Assembly: GCF_016917755.1 (NCBI RefSeq)
Contig: NZ_CP070326.1
Coordinates: forward strand, 1,798,001-1,862,000
Length of the DNA: 64,000 nt
Source of the DNA: Streptomyces noursei
Lineage (GTDB): Bacteria; Actinomycetota; Actinomycetes; Streptomycetales; Streptomycetaceae
Reading direction: 5' to 3'
Part shown: positions 25,021 through 34,037 of the stretch, piece after piece
How positions within the stretch are numbered: the stretch's first letter is position 1
How the letters are laid out: each line of letters starts with the position of its first letter
Notes under the pieces: model-generated
What the model saw: the letters and a program-made list of their open reading frames with translations, nothing else
What the model was told of the DNA's origin: nothing
The model's database searches: none
Made by a program: the position numbers and the translations under genes

Positions 25021-27300
25021 TCAGTGCTCCTTGACCAGCTCGGCGTAGGCGCCCCCGGCGGCGACCAGCTCCTCGTGCCGGCCGCGTTCGACGACCGTGC
25101 CGTGGTCGAGCACCACGATCTCGTCGCTGTCGCGGACGGTGCTCAGCCGGTGGGCGATGATGACGCAGGCGCAGCCGCGGCGCCGCAGGTTGTCCATGAT
25201 GACCGCCTCGGTCCCGGCGTCCAGGGCGCTGGTGACCTCGTCGAGGACGAGGATGCTGGGGCGCCGGACCAGCGCCCGGGCGATCTCCAGGCGCTGCCGC
25301 TGGCCGCCGGAGAAGTTGCGGCCGTCCTGTTCGACGCGGCTGTGGATGCCGTCGGGGCGGCGGGCGATGACATCGTCGTAGAGGGCGGCGTCCTGGAGGG
25401 CGGCGATCACCGCGTCGTCGGGGATGGAGGGGTCCCACAGCGCGACGTTGTCCCGGACGGTGCCCTCGAAGAGGAAGACGTCCTGGTCGACGAAGGAGAC
25501 CGAGGCGGCCAGCGCGCTGCGCGGGATGTCCGCGAGGCGCTGTCCGTCGATCCGGATCGTGCCCTCCCAGGGGGTGTAGAGACCGGAGATCAGCCGGGAG
25601 ACGGTGGACTTGCCGCTGCCCGAGCCGCCGACCAGTGCGACCTGGCGGCCGGGGCCGACGGCCAGGGAGAAGCCTGTCAGCAGCGGGGCGTCGAGCGGGC
25701 TGTAGCCGAAGGTGACGCCGTCGAGGGTGATGTGGCCCTTGAGGCGGCGGGTGCCGGCGTCCGCGTCCGGGCGGGAGTAGTGGGCGTCGGCGGGGAAGCT
25801 CTCGACGTCCTTGAGGCGGGCCACGTCGGCGGCGAAGTCCTGTATGCGGCCGGCGACGCCGTTGAGCCGGGTGATCGGTGCGGTGAAGCGGGTCACCAGG
25901 GCCTGGAAGGCGACCAGCAGGCCGATGGAGATGTGGCCCTCGACGGCGCGCAGGCCGCCGATCCACAGGATCAGTGCGCTGTTGAGGGTGGCGAGGGTGG
26001 GGGCGACGACCGCCAGCCAGGCACTGGGGACGCCGAGCCGCTGCTGCTCCTCCAGCGTGGTGGCGTGCTGGCCGGCCCAGCGGCGGAAGTAGCCGTTCTC
26101 GCCGCCGGTGGCCTTCATGGTCTCGATGAGTTGCAGGCCGGTGTAGGAGGTGTTGGTCAGGCGGGCGGTGTCGGCGCGCAGCTTCTGGGTGTGGGTGGCG
26201 CGCAGCCGGACCACGATCCGCATGGCGACGACGTTGAGCAGCGCGATCAGCACGCCGATGACGGTGAGTTGGGGGTCGTAGGTCCACAGCAGCACCGCGT
26301 AGAGGACGACCACCACGCCGTCGACGGCGGCCGCGGCCAGGTCGCGGGCGAGGGTCTCGGCGACCGCGTCGTTGGACTGCAGGCGCTGGACGAGGTCGGC
26401 GGGCGAGCGCTGGGAAAAGAAGGTGACCGGCAGCCGCAGCAGATGGCGCAGGAAGCGGGCGCTGCTGAGGGTGGAGGAGATGATCCGGCCGCGGAGCAGG
26501 TTGGCCTGCTGGAGGCCGGTCAGGACGGCGGTGAGCACCACCATCGCGCTCATCGCGGCGAACAGCGGTCCCAGCAGCGAGGTCTGGTTGCCGATCAGGA
26601 ACATGTCGATGTAGGTGCGGCTGAGCGCGGGCAGCGCGGCGCCGACGCCGACCAGCAGCAGGCTGGCGAGCAGCGCCGCCAGCAGGGTGCCGGCGGTGCC
26701 GCGCAGCCGGGCCGGCAGGGCGCTCCGCACGCTGGGCCGGCGGCCGCCCTTGCGGAACGCCTCGGTGGGCTCGAAGACCAGGGCGACGCCGGTGAAGCTG
26801 GTGTCGAAGTCCTCCGTCGGCACGAAGCGGCGGCCCTTGTCGGGGTCGTTGATGTGGACGCCCCGGCGGCCGAGGCGGCGGCCCATGCCGTCGTAGACGA
26901 CGTAGTGGTTGAACTCCCAGAAGAGGATGGCCGGCGCCTGGACCTCGGCGAGGGCGGCCGGCTCCATCTGCATGCCCTTGGCCGACAGGCCGTAACTGCG
27001 GGCGGCCTTGAGGAGGTTGCTGGCCCGGGAGCCGTCGCGGGAGACGCCGCAGGCGATCCGCAGTTCCTCCAGCGGCACGTGGCGTCCGTAGTGGGCGAGC
27101 ACCATCGCCAGGGAGGCGGCGCCGCACTCCACCGCTTCCATCTGGAGCACAGTGGGGGTGCGCACGGACTTCTTCGCCTTGGGGGCGGTGGCCGGCGGTC
27201 TGCGGCGGCGGGTGGGTGGCGCGCCCTCGGGGCGGTGCCGTCCGCGGCCGGCGGGCGGGAGGTGCTGCGGGGGTGCCGCGGCGGCGTCGGGTGCGGTCAC
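25021..27300 (-). CDS. NHLM-type peptide export ABC transporter with C39 leader peptidase
   Basis: 759 residues from a GTG that overlaps the HlyD-gene stop (GTGA). Residues 1-45 are a disordered Pro/Arg tail. The C39 peptidase domain follows, with the catalytic Cys59 (VLQMEAVECGAASLAM), the His of WEFNHYVVYDG and the Asp of HINDPDKG. Six membrane helices and an ATPase follow: Walker A GGSGSGKST, signature FSGGQRQRLEIARAL, Walker B ILVLDEVTSALD. It cleaves after a GG leader while exporting the peptide. The precursor upstream ends its leader with NVSGG, an ideal C39 site. Confidence 0.94.
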   Translation of the reverse strand: MTAPDAAAAPPQHLPPAGRGRHRPEGAPPTRRRRPPATAPKAKKSVRTPTVLQMEAVECGAASLAMVLAHYGRHVPLEELRIACGVSRDGSRASNLLKAARSYGLSAKGMQMEPAALAEVQAPAILFWEFNHYVVYDGMGRRLGRRGVHINDPDKGRRFVPTEDFDTSFTGVALVFEPTEAFRKGGRRPSVRSALPARLRGTAGTLLAALLASLLLVGVGAALPALSRTYIDMFLIGNQTSLLGPLFAAMSAMVVLTAVLTGLQQANLLRGRIISSTLSSARFLRHLLRLPVTFFSQRSPADLVQRLQSNDAVAETLARDLAAAAVDGVVVVLYAVLLWTYDPQLTVIGVLIALLNVVAMRIVVRLRATHTQKLRADTARLTNTSYTGLQLIETMKATGGENGYFRRWAGQHATTLEEQQRLGVPSAWLAVVAPTLATLNSALILWIGGLRAVEGHISIGLLVAFQALVTRFTAPITRLNGVAGRIQDFAADVARLKDVESFPADAHYSRPDADAGTRRLKGHITLDGVTFGYSPLDAPLLTGFSLAVGPGRQVALVGGSGSGKSTVSRLISGLYTPWEGTIRIDGQRLADIPRSALAASVSFVDQDVFLFEGTVRDNVALWDPSIPDDAVIAALQDAALYDDVIARRPDGIHSRVEQDGRNFSGGQRQRLEIARALVRRPSILVLDEVTSALDAGTEAVIMDNLRRRGCACVIIAHRLSTVRDSDEIVVLDHGTVVERGRHEELVAAGGAYAELVKEH

Positions 27301-28103
27301 GAGAGCAGCCAATCGATCGGGTGCTGCGCGGCCAGGTGGACGGCGGCGGTGGCCTGGGTCATCGAGTCCAGGGCGAACGGCGGGCCGTCGGAGGTGGACC
27401 AGGCATAGCCGGTGGCGGTGGACGCGGTGTCGAGCCGGACCAGCACCGCGACCGGCTGGCCGGCGCGGGAGAACTGCTCGCCGAGCTGGCTGCTGCCGAG
27501 GAACGCGGAGATCCGCTGGCTGCTCTGGGCGGTGCGGCCGATGGCCGCGACGTGGCCGCGCAGCACGCCGAACCGCTGGGTGGGGGCGGAGGCGACGGTG
27601 AGGTCCACGGCGGCGCCGGCGGGGAGGGTGGCGGCGCTCGCGGCCGGGACGTAGAGGGTGGCCGTCAGGGGGTCGTGGGGGCCGTTGGTCCGCTCCACGG
27701 CGGCGAGGTCGGCGCCGGTGGTGACGACCGCGCCGATGGTGGCGACCAGGCTGGTCAGCCGGCCGGCGGCGAGCGCGCGGACGACGGTGGTGGTGCCCTG
27801 CACGGTCCGTATTCGCGCCAACGGGGCGCCGGCGGCGACCGGTTGGCCCTCCTCGGCGAGGACCGCGGTGACCTGGCCGGCGACCGGGCTCTGCAGGACG
27901 TAGCTGCCGCGGCCGTGGGTGAGGATGCCGGGGGCGGTGAGGGTGGCGGAGACGGTGCCGGTGACCGCCCAGACGGTCGCGGCGATCATGACGAGGACGG
28001 TGACGGTCAGCACCAGCCAGCCCTGGGGGCGGGCGAAGCGCACCGGCAGGTCGAGCTCCTCGGGCGATTGCAGCTTGGAAAGGGCCTGTTGGCGGAACTG
28101 CAC
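27297..28103 (-). CDS. HlyD-like adaptor of the NHLM peptide export system
   Basis: 268 residues: a short cytoplasmic N-terminus (MQFRQQALSKLQSPEELDLP), one membrane helix (about 29-50, WLVLTVTVLVMIAATVWAVT), then a biotinyl-lipoyl-like half (GILTHGRGSYVLQSPVAGQV, VAAGAPLARIRTVQG) and a beta-barrel domain. The long coiled coil of outer-membrane-reaching HlyD proteins is absent, as in the compact NHLM adaptors of Gram-positive bacteria. Its stop overlaps the peptidase-transporter start, so the three export genes are one translational unit. Confidence 0.9.
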   Translation of the reverse strand: MQFRQQALSKLQSPEELDLPVRFARPQGWLVLTVTVLVMIAATVWAVTGTVSATLTAPGILTHGRGSYVLQSPVAGQVTAVLAEEGQPVAAGAPLARIRTVQGTTTVVRALAAGRLTSLVATIGAVVTTGADLAAVERTNGPHDPLTATLYVPAASAATLPAGAAVDLTVASAPTQRFGVLRGHVAAIGRTAQSSQRISAFLGSSQLGEQFSRAGQPVAVLVRLDTASTATGYAWSTSDGPPFALDSMTQATAAVHLAAQHPIDWLLS

Positions 28104-28200
28104 GACACTCTTCCCTCAACTGCAGGTGCTGGTACGGGAGTAGCGGGAGTGTACCGCCGCCGGAGATCCGGTGGCGGTTTCCCGGCGGCGAACAGCCGGG

Positions 28201-28240
28201 TGCCCCGGACAACCCGGCCGGAACCGGGTTGTCCGGGGCA
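28201..28240 (-). terminator. Perfect 17-bp hairpin between the precursor gene and the export genes
   Basis: TGCCCCGGACAACCCGG pairs exactly with its complement around a 6-nt loop (CCGGAA). It lies 95 nt after the precursor stop and about 100 nt before the HlyD start. No T-tract follows. The most likely role is partial termination or RNA stabilisation, so that precursor mRNA exceeds exporter mRNA. Confidence 0.65.
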
Positions 28241-28334
28241 CTCGGTACGGCAGATCGGCAGGGAGGGGGCGCCGACTGCCGTCACGACCGTTCGTCGCCG
28301 CCTGTGCCGCGCGGCGGCACAGCGGCGGCTCGGA

Positions 28335-28550
28335 TCAGAGACCGGCGGTCGCGCCGCCCACGATGCCGTTGACGTCGAGGCCGGTGGTCTGCTGGACCAG
28401 GCCGGTGGTGGTGGCGAGGACGCTGCCGACCGGGGCGACCGAGCCCACGGTGGTGGTGACGGTGCTCAGCACGCCGCCGACGAGGCCACCGGACACGTTG
28501 TCCAGGTCGGCGTCGGAGATTTCCTGGGTCTGCACCTGGGCGTTGTTCAT
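28335..28550 (-). CDS. Double-glycine leader peptide precursor, bacteriocin-like, exported by the NHLM system
   Basis: 71 residues from the ATG at 28550 (GAAGGGAAA site). The leader MNNAQVQTQEISDADLDNVS ends in GG at 21-22. The predicted product, residues 23-71, begins LVGGVLSTVTTTVGSVAPVG. It is rich in Gly, Val and Thr, has one Asp and no Cys, Lys or Arg, so it is neutral and hydrophobic. The leader resembles those annotated as type A2 lantipeptides, but no lanthionine synthetase or other modifying enzyme is encoded nearby and no Cys is available. It may be an unmodified membrane-active or signalling peptide. The frame, site and export genes make it a convincing gene. Confidence 0.85.
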   Translation of the reverse strand: MNNAQVQTQEISDADLDNVSGGLVGGVLSTVTTTVGSVAPVGSVLATTTGLVQQTTGLDVNGIVGGATAGL

Positions 28551-29227
28551 GATGTTTCCCTTCGGATCAATATCAAGAAAAAACAAGCGAAACGGGCCGT
28601 CCGGTGGGTGACCCGGCCGCGGCCACGGCAGTCCGGCCCCCGATATCGGGAAACCCCGGCGACTTCCGCGGTGCGATGGATCAAAGCATGCGGGCGGGTT
28701 TCCCTGCTAATCGGATGAGCGGCGATCCGGACGCGACCGCGCCGCGAAATTACCGGACGTGTACGTGCGTCCATGGCTTGATCGAAGCATCTTCACATCT
28801 CCTCCGGTTTCTTTTCCGTCGAGGGGGCGTTGCGACACTCCCGGAATCGGGCATTCCGGAACTAGATCGCCGCCCACCAGGGCGGCCGTGTCACCCGAAA
28901 CCCGGAAGCGTGTGCCGGCTGCGCATTCGGTGTGCAGATTTCCTGGAGGTCACCGAACTTAACGTCCGGCTGACGCACCGGCCCGCCGAGAAGTCCGATT
29001 CGCGTTTCCGCAGCACGGCCGGGATGTTGCCCAGGTTTTAACCGAACATGATTGCCCTAGACTTCCGATGCACTAATGACCGGAATCATCACGGCTATCG
29101 CCCATGTCATTCCGATGGAAACGGATCGAGCATCCAGAGAACGGACATATTCGCATAACTGCGGTAGAGGGCATTCGCCGGCCCGACCGCGGTGGCAGCC
29201 GCGCCCCGCCCGGTGCACGGTGGGGAG
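28551..29227. other. 677-nt intergenic region upstream of the peptide operon and a PHP gene
   Basis: No convincing gene on either strand; an open frame at 28604-29041 lacks protein-like character. The region is AT-richer than its surroundings. It holds a perfect 12-bp palindrome CCCGATATCGGG at 28639-28650, about 90 nt upstream of the peptide precursor start, which could be an operator. The peptide operon promoter should lie here on the minus strand, and the promoter of the PHP gene on the plus strand. Confidence 0.5.
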
Positions 29228-30269
29228 GTGGATCCCGTGGCGGCGCTGGAGCGGATCGCGTTCCTGCTGGAGCGGCAGGGGGGCGGTGACGTACCGGGTG
29301 CAGGCGTTCCGCACGGCGGCGTCGGTGCTCGACGGACTGGCCGCGGAGGAACTGCGCGAGCGCGCCGGGAACGGGACGCTGGGCCGTCTGAAGGGGCTCG
29401 GCCCCAAGACGACCCGGGTCGTCGAGGAGGCACTGGCCGGGCAGCAACCCGCCTATCTGACGCGGCTGACGGAGGAGGCCGGCGGCCCGCTGGTCGAGGG
29501 GGAACGGGGGCTGACGCTGCGGCGGGCCCTGCGCGGCGACTGCCATCTGCACTCGGACTGGTCGGACGGCGGCAGCCCCGTCGAGGCGATGGCCAGGGCC
29601 GCCCGCGACCTCGGCCACGACTGGTGCGCGCTGACCGACCACTCCCCCCGGCTCACCGTCGCCCACGGGCTGACCGCCGAGCGGTTGCGGCGGCAGTTGG
29701 ACGTGGTCGCCGAGGTCAACGCGCGCCTGGCGCCGTTCCGGCTGCTGACCGGGATCGAGTGCGACATCCTCGACGACGGCTCGCTGGACCAGGAGCCGGA
29801 GCTGCTGGACCGGCTCGACGTCGTGGTCGCCTCGGTCCACTCCACACTGCGGATGGACCGGCGGCCGATGACCCGGCGGATGCTGGCCGCGGTCGGCAAT
29901 CCGCTGGTGGACGTCCTCGGCCACTGCACCGGCCGACGGCTCACCGGCCGGCTCCGCCCGGAGTCGACGTTCGACGCCGCGGAGGTCTTCGCGGCCTGCG
30001 CCGAGCACCGCACCGCGGTGGAGATCAACTGCCGCCCGGACCGCTTCGACCCGCCGCGCCGCCTGCTGCGGCAGGCCCTGGACGCCGGCGCCCTCTTCGC
30101 CGTCGACAGCGACGCGCACGCGCCCGGCCAGCTGGACTGGCAGATCTACGGCTGCGCCCGCGCCGAGGAGTGCGGCGTCCCGGCAGACCGGATCATCACC
30201 ACCTGGACGGCCCGCCAGCTGACGACCTGGACGCGGACCGGCCGCACCCCGCACGGGGCCGGCGGCTGA
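29228..30269 (+). CDS. PHP-domain phosphoesterase with N-terminal HhH region, apparent frameshift
   Basis: The protein should start VDPVAALERIAFLLERQGG at the GTG at 29228 (GTGGGGAG site) and continue VTYRVQAFRTAASVL, but the two parts are in different frames. The switch falls at a run of six G (29278-29283); removing one G would join them. The downstream frame alone could start at the GTG at 29286. The helix-hairpin-helix part (NGTLGRLKGLGPKTTRVVEE) is followed by the PHP domain with metal motifs DCHLHSDWSD, TDHSPR, GIECDIL and VDSDAHAPGQ, intact and similar to the PHP module of PolX proteins. Either a real frameshift or a sequencing error; the catalytic domain itself is complete. Confidence 0.8.
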
Positions 30270-30311
30270 CCGTCCGGGGCCGGTCCGGGCCCCGGTCCGG
30301 GACCACTCGCC

Positions 30312-31220
30312 TCAGCCCTGCGCGGACGCCGCCGTGCGCAGCGCCGCCAACACCGGGCGGAACAGCGGATGGTCCTCCGCGCCACGGCGGACCGCGGCGA
30401 AGACCCGGCGGGTGGGCGGGGCGCCGTCGACCGGTCGCACCACCACACCCCCGAGGTCCATCCCGCGCAGCGCCGAGCGTGGCACCAGGGCCACCCCGAC
30501 GCCCGCCGAGGCCAGCGCCACCACCGCCCGGAAGTCGTCCGAGGAGTGCGTCAGGCGCGGCCGGAACCCGGCGTACTCGCAGGCCAGCACGACCACGTCA
30601 TGGCAGGGATTGCCGGAATAGGGCCCGATCCAGGGGTCCTTGGCGAGCCCGGCCAGCGGCACCGCCGCCGCCCCGGCCAGCGGATGCCCGGGCGGCAGCA
30701 CCGCGTCGAACGGCTCGGCGTAGAGCGGGACCCGGGTCAGCCGGGGGTCGTCCGCGTCCGGCGCGCCCCGGTACTCGACGGCCACCGCCACGTCGACCTG
30801 CCGGTCCAGCACCATCAGCAGGCTGGCGTCGCCCTCCGCGTCCTGGACCCGGACCCGGATGCCGGGTGCGGAACCGGCGAGTTCGGCCAGGGCCGGGGCG
30901 AGCACCAGCGCGATGCCGGTCGCGAACGCCGCGACCGTCACCGTGCCGGCCTCCCCCTTGTCGTACGCCGCCAGCTCCGCCTCGGCGCGCTCCAGCTGGG
31001 CCAGCACGGCGTTGGCGTGACCGAGCAGGATGTCGCCCGCGGGGGTCAGCCGGACGCCGCGGGCGCCGCGCTCGACGAGGCGGTGGCCGGTCTCCTGCTC
31101 CAGGGCGGCCAGTTGCTGGGAGACCGCCGAGGGCGTGAGGTAGAGCGCGGCGGCCGCCGCCGTCACCGTGCGATGGTCGGCCAGCGCACGCAGGATGTGC
31201 AGCCGACGGGCTTCGATCAT
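30312..31220 (-). CDS. LysR-family transcriptional regulator
   Basis: 302 residues from the ATG at 31220. The N-terminal helix-turn-helix (RLHILRALADHRTVTAAAAA, then LTPSAVSQQLAALEQETG) is followed by a two-lobed effector domain (VTVAAFATGIALVLAPALAE onward, with a typical FDAVLPPGHPLAG). It lies 51 nt downstream of kbl, separated by a hairpin, on the same strand. Regulation of the threonine-degrading kbl-tdh genes is possible, but LysR regulators more often control divergent genes, and here the upstream neighbour is not divergent. Confidence 0.88.
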   Translation of the reverse strand: MIEARRLHILRALADHRTVTAAAAALYLTPSAVSQQLAALEQETGHRLVERGARGVRLTPAGDILLGHANAVLAQLERAEAELAAYDKGEAGTVTVAAFATGIALVLAPALAELAGSAPGIRVRVQDAEGDASLLMVLDRQVDVAVAVEYRGAPDADDPRLTRVPLYAEPFDAVLPPGHPLAGAAAVPLAGLAKDPWIGPYSGNPCHDVVVLACEYAGFRPRLTHSSDDFRAVVALASAGVGVALVPRSALRGMDLGGVVVRPVDGAPPTRRVFAAVRRGAEDHPLFRPVLAALRTAASAQG

Positions 31221-31242
31221 GGTTCCAGTTTCGCAGGGTTCG

Positions 31243-31269
31243 GCGGGGTTCTGTGCCCCGGAACCCCGC
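31243..31269 (-). terminator. Hairpin after kbl
   Basis: GCGGGGTTC pairs exactly with GAACCCCGC across a 9-nt loop, directly after the kbl stop and before the LysR start. It would end the tdh-kbl transcript. Confidence 0.55.
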
Positions 31270-31271
31270 GG

Positions 31272-32465
<1,194 letters not shown>

Positions 32466-32550
32466 GGGGTGGTGTCTCCTTAGGCGGGGTCGAGGTCGGG
32501 CGGCGGGAGGGCAGGCCGGCTGGCGGCGCCGTCATCGGGGGTGGCGGGGC

Positions 32551-33579
32551 TCAGGCGCTCCAGTCGAGGATGACCTTGCCGCTCTGGCCGCTGGCCGCGT
32601 CGGCGAAGGCGGTCTCGAACTCCTGGTACGGGTAGCGGCCGGTGATCACGGGGGCGAGGTCGAGGCCGCCTTCCAGCAGCACCGACATCGCGTACCAGGT
32701 CTCGAACATCTCCCGGCCGTAGATGCCCTTGATCGTGATCATGGAGGTGACGATCCGGGACCAGTCGACCGGGAACTCCTCGGCGGCCAGGCCCAGCACG
32801 GCGATCCGGCCGCCGTGCGTCATGTTGCCGATCATGTCGCGCATGGCCTCGGGCCGGCCGGACATCTCCAGGCCGACGTCGAAGCCCTCGCGCAGGCCCA
32901 GTTCGCGCTGGCCGGCCTCGATCGAGGTGTGGGCGACGTTGAGGGCGAGGCTGACGCCGACCTTGCGGGCCAGTTCCAGGCGCTGCTCGCTGACGTCGGT
33001 GATCATCACATGGCGGGCGCCGGCGTGCCGGGCGACCGCCGCCGCCATGATGCCGATCGGTCCGGCGCCGGTGATCAGGACGTCCTCGCCGACCAGCGGG
33101 AAGGAGAGCGCGGTGTGCACGGCGTTGCCGAACGGATCGAAGACCGCGGCGACGTCGAGGTCGACCGGGACCCGGTGCACCCACACGTTGGTGGCGGGCA
33201 GCGCGACGTACTCCGCGAAGGCGCCGTCCCGGCCGACGCCCAGGCCGACGGTGGCGCGGCACAGGTGGCGGCGGCCGGCCTGGCAGTTGCGGCAGCTGCC
33301 GCAGACCAGGTGGCCCTCGCCGCTGACCAGGTCGCCGGGCTTGATGTCGGCCACGTCCCGGCCGGTCTCGACGACCTCCCCGACGAACTCGTGGCCGACG
33401 GTCAGCGGGGTCCGCACGGCCTGCTGCGCCCAGCCGTCCCAGGCCCGGATGTGCAGGTCGGTGCCGCAGATGCCGGTGCGCAGCACCTTGATCAGCACAT
33501 CGCCGGGGCCGATCGTCGGTTCCGGCACGTCCGTCAGCCAGAGTCCCGGTTCCGCCTTCTGCTTGACCAGTGCCTTCAC
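32551..33579 (-). CDS. tdh: L-threonine 3-dehydrogenase
   Basis: 342 residues. A medium-chain zinc dehydrogenase: catalytic zinc ligand C38 in [30 protein letters not shown] with the second ligand His, the structural zinc Cys cluster [19 protein letters not shown], and the NAD-binding motif [23 protein letters not shown] is characteristic of threonine dehydrogenases rather than alcohol dehydrogenases. It oxidises threonine to 2-amino-3-ketobutyrate for Kbl. The promoter lies in the 458-nt region upstream, shared with a divergent gene. Confidence 0.96.
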   Translation of the reverse strand: MKALVKQKAEPGLWLTDVPEPTIGPGDVLIKVLRTGICGTDLHIRAWDGWAQQAVRTPLTVGHEFVGEVVETGRDVADIKPGDLVSGEGHLVCGSCRNCQAGRRHLCRATVGLGVGRDGAFAEYVALPATNVWVHRVPVDLDVAAVFDPFGNAVHTALSFPLVGEDVLITGAGPIGIMAAAVARHAGARHVMITDVSEQRLELARKVGVSLALNVAHTSIEAGQRELGLREGFDVGLEMSGRPEAMRDMIGNMTHGGRIAVLGLAAEEFPVDWSRIVTSMITIKGIYGREMFETWYAMSVLLEGGLDLAPVITGRYPYQEFETAFADAASGQSGKVILDWSA

Positions 33580-34037
33580 CGCATCGGCTCCCGTACGTGA
33601 ATGAGTGCTGTGACATCACGGGGACCCGGTGCGGCCCGCCGATCTCGGCCAGAAATCTTCCGTACGACGGCCTCCGGGTCCATCGAGGTTTTCTTAATCG
33701 CGCCCTCAGATCACCTTTACGGCCCATCCGTCACAGGAGTGCGCAGCCTTCGCATCACTCGCGTGGCGGCTCACCGGCACGGCCGCGCCACGAACCTCTC
33801 CGGGAAGGTCCCCGCGGTCTCCAGGACCACCCGGGCCTGCGCGTCCGGCCGCTCCGGACAGCCGAGGTGCGGTCCCCGGGCGTCGACGAGGCCGGTGTCA
33901 CAGTCCGTCGGCAGCGGGACGCGCGCGGTCGTGGGGGCGCCTCCACGCCGTTCGGACACCGGGGGCAGAACCGTAGCTTCCGGCCGCGCGGCGGTGGCAC
34001 AATGCCGGCCTTATTCGGAACCAGCCTCAGGGGCACC
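33580..34037. other. 458-nt divergent intergenic region with a possible small ORF
   Basis: This is the promoter region for tdh (minus) and the large gene at 34038 (plus). A minus-strand frame at 33771-33959, from a GTG, encodes 62 residues with protein-like character at the end (PERPDAQARVVLETAGTFPE). It may be a small gene or the tail of a lost one. The AT-rich stretch near 33690-33720 (GTTTTCTTAATCGC) is a candidate promoter element. No riboswitch-like structure was seen. Confidence 0.3.

Noticed and set aside
21879..25034. 1051-residue plus-strand open frame
   Set aside because: Antisense shadow of the NHLM transporter gene, composed of Gly/Asp/Gln-rich noise.
28335..28550. Lanthipeptide precursor
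   Set aside because: No Cys in the product and no lanthionine synthetase in the neighbourhood.
28604..29041. 145-residue open frame upstream of the PHP gene
   Set aside because: Cys/Arg-rich, without ribosome site, protein-like pattern or family; the region is better read as promoter DNA.
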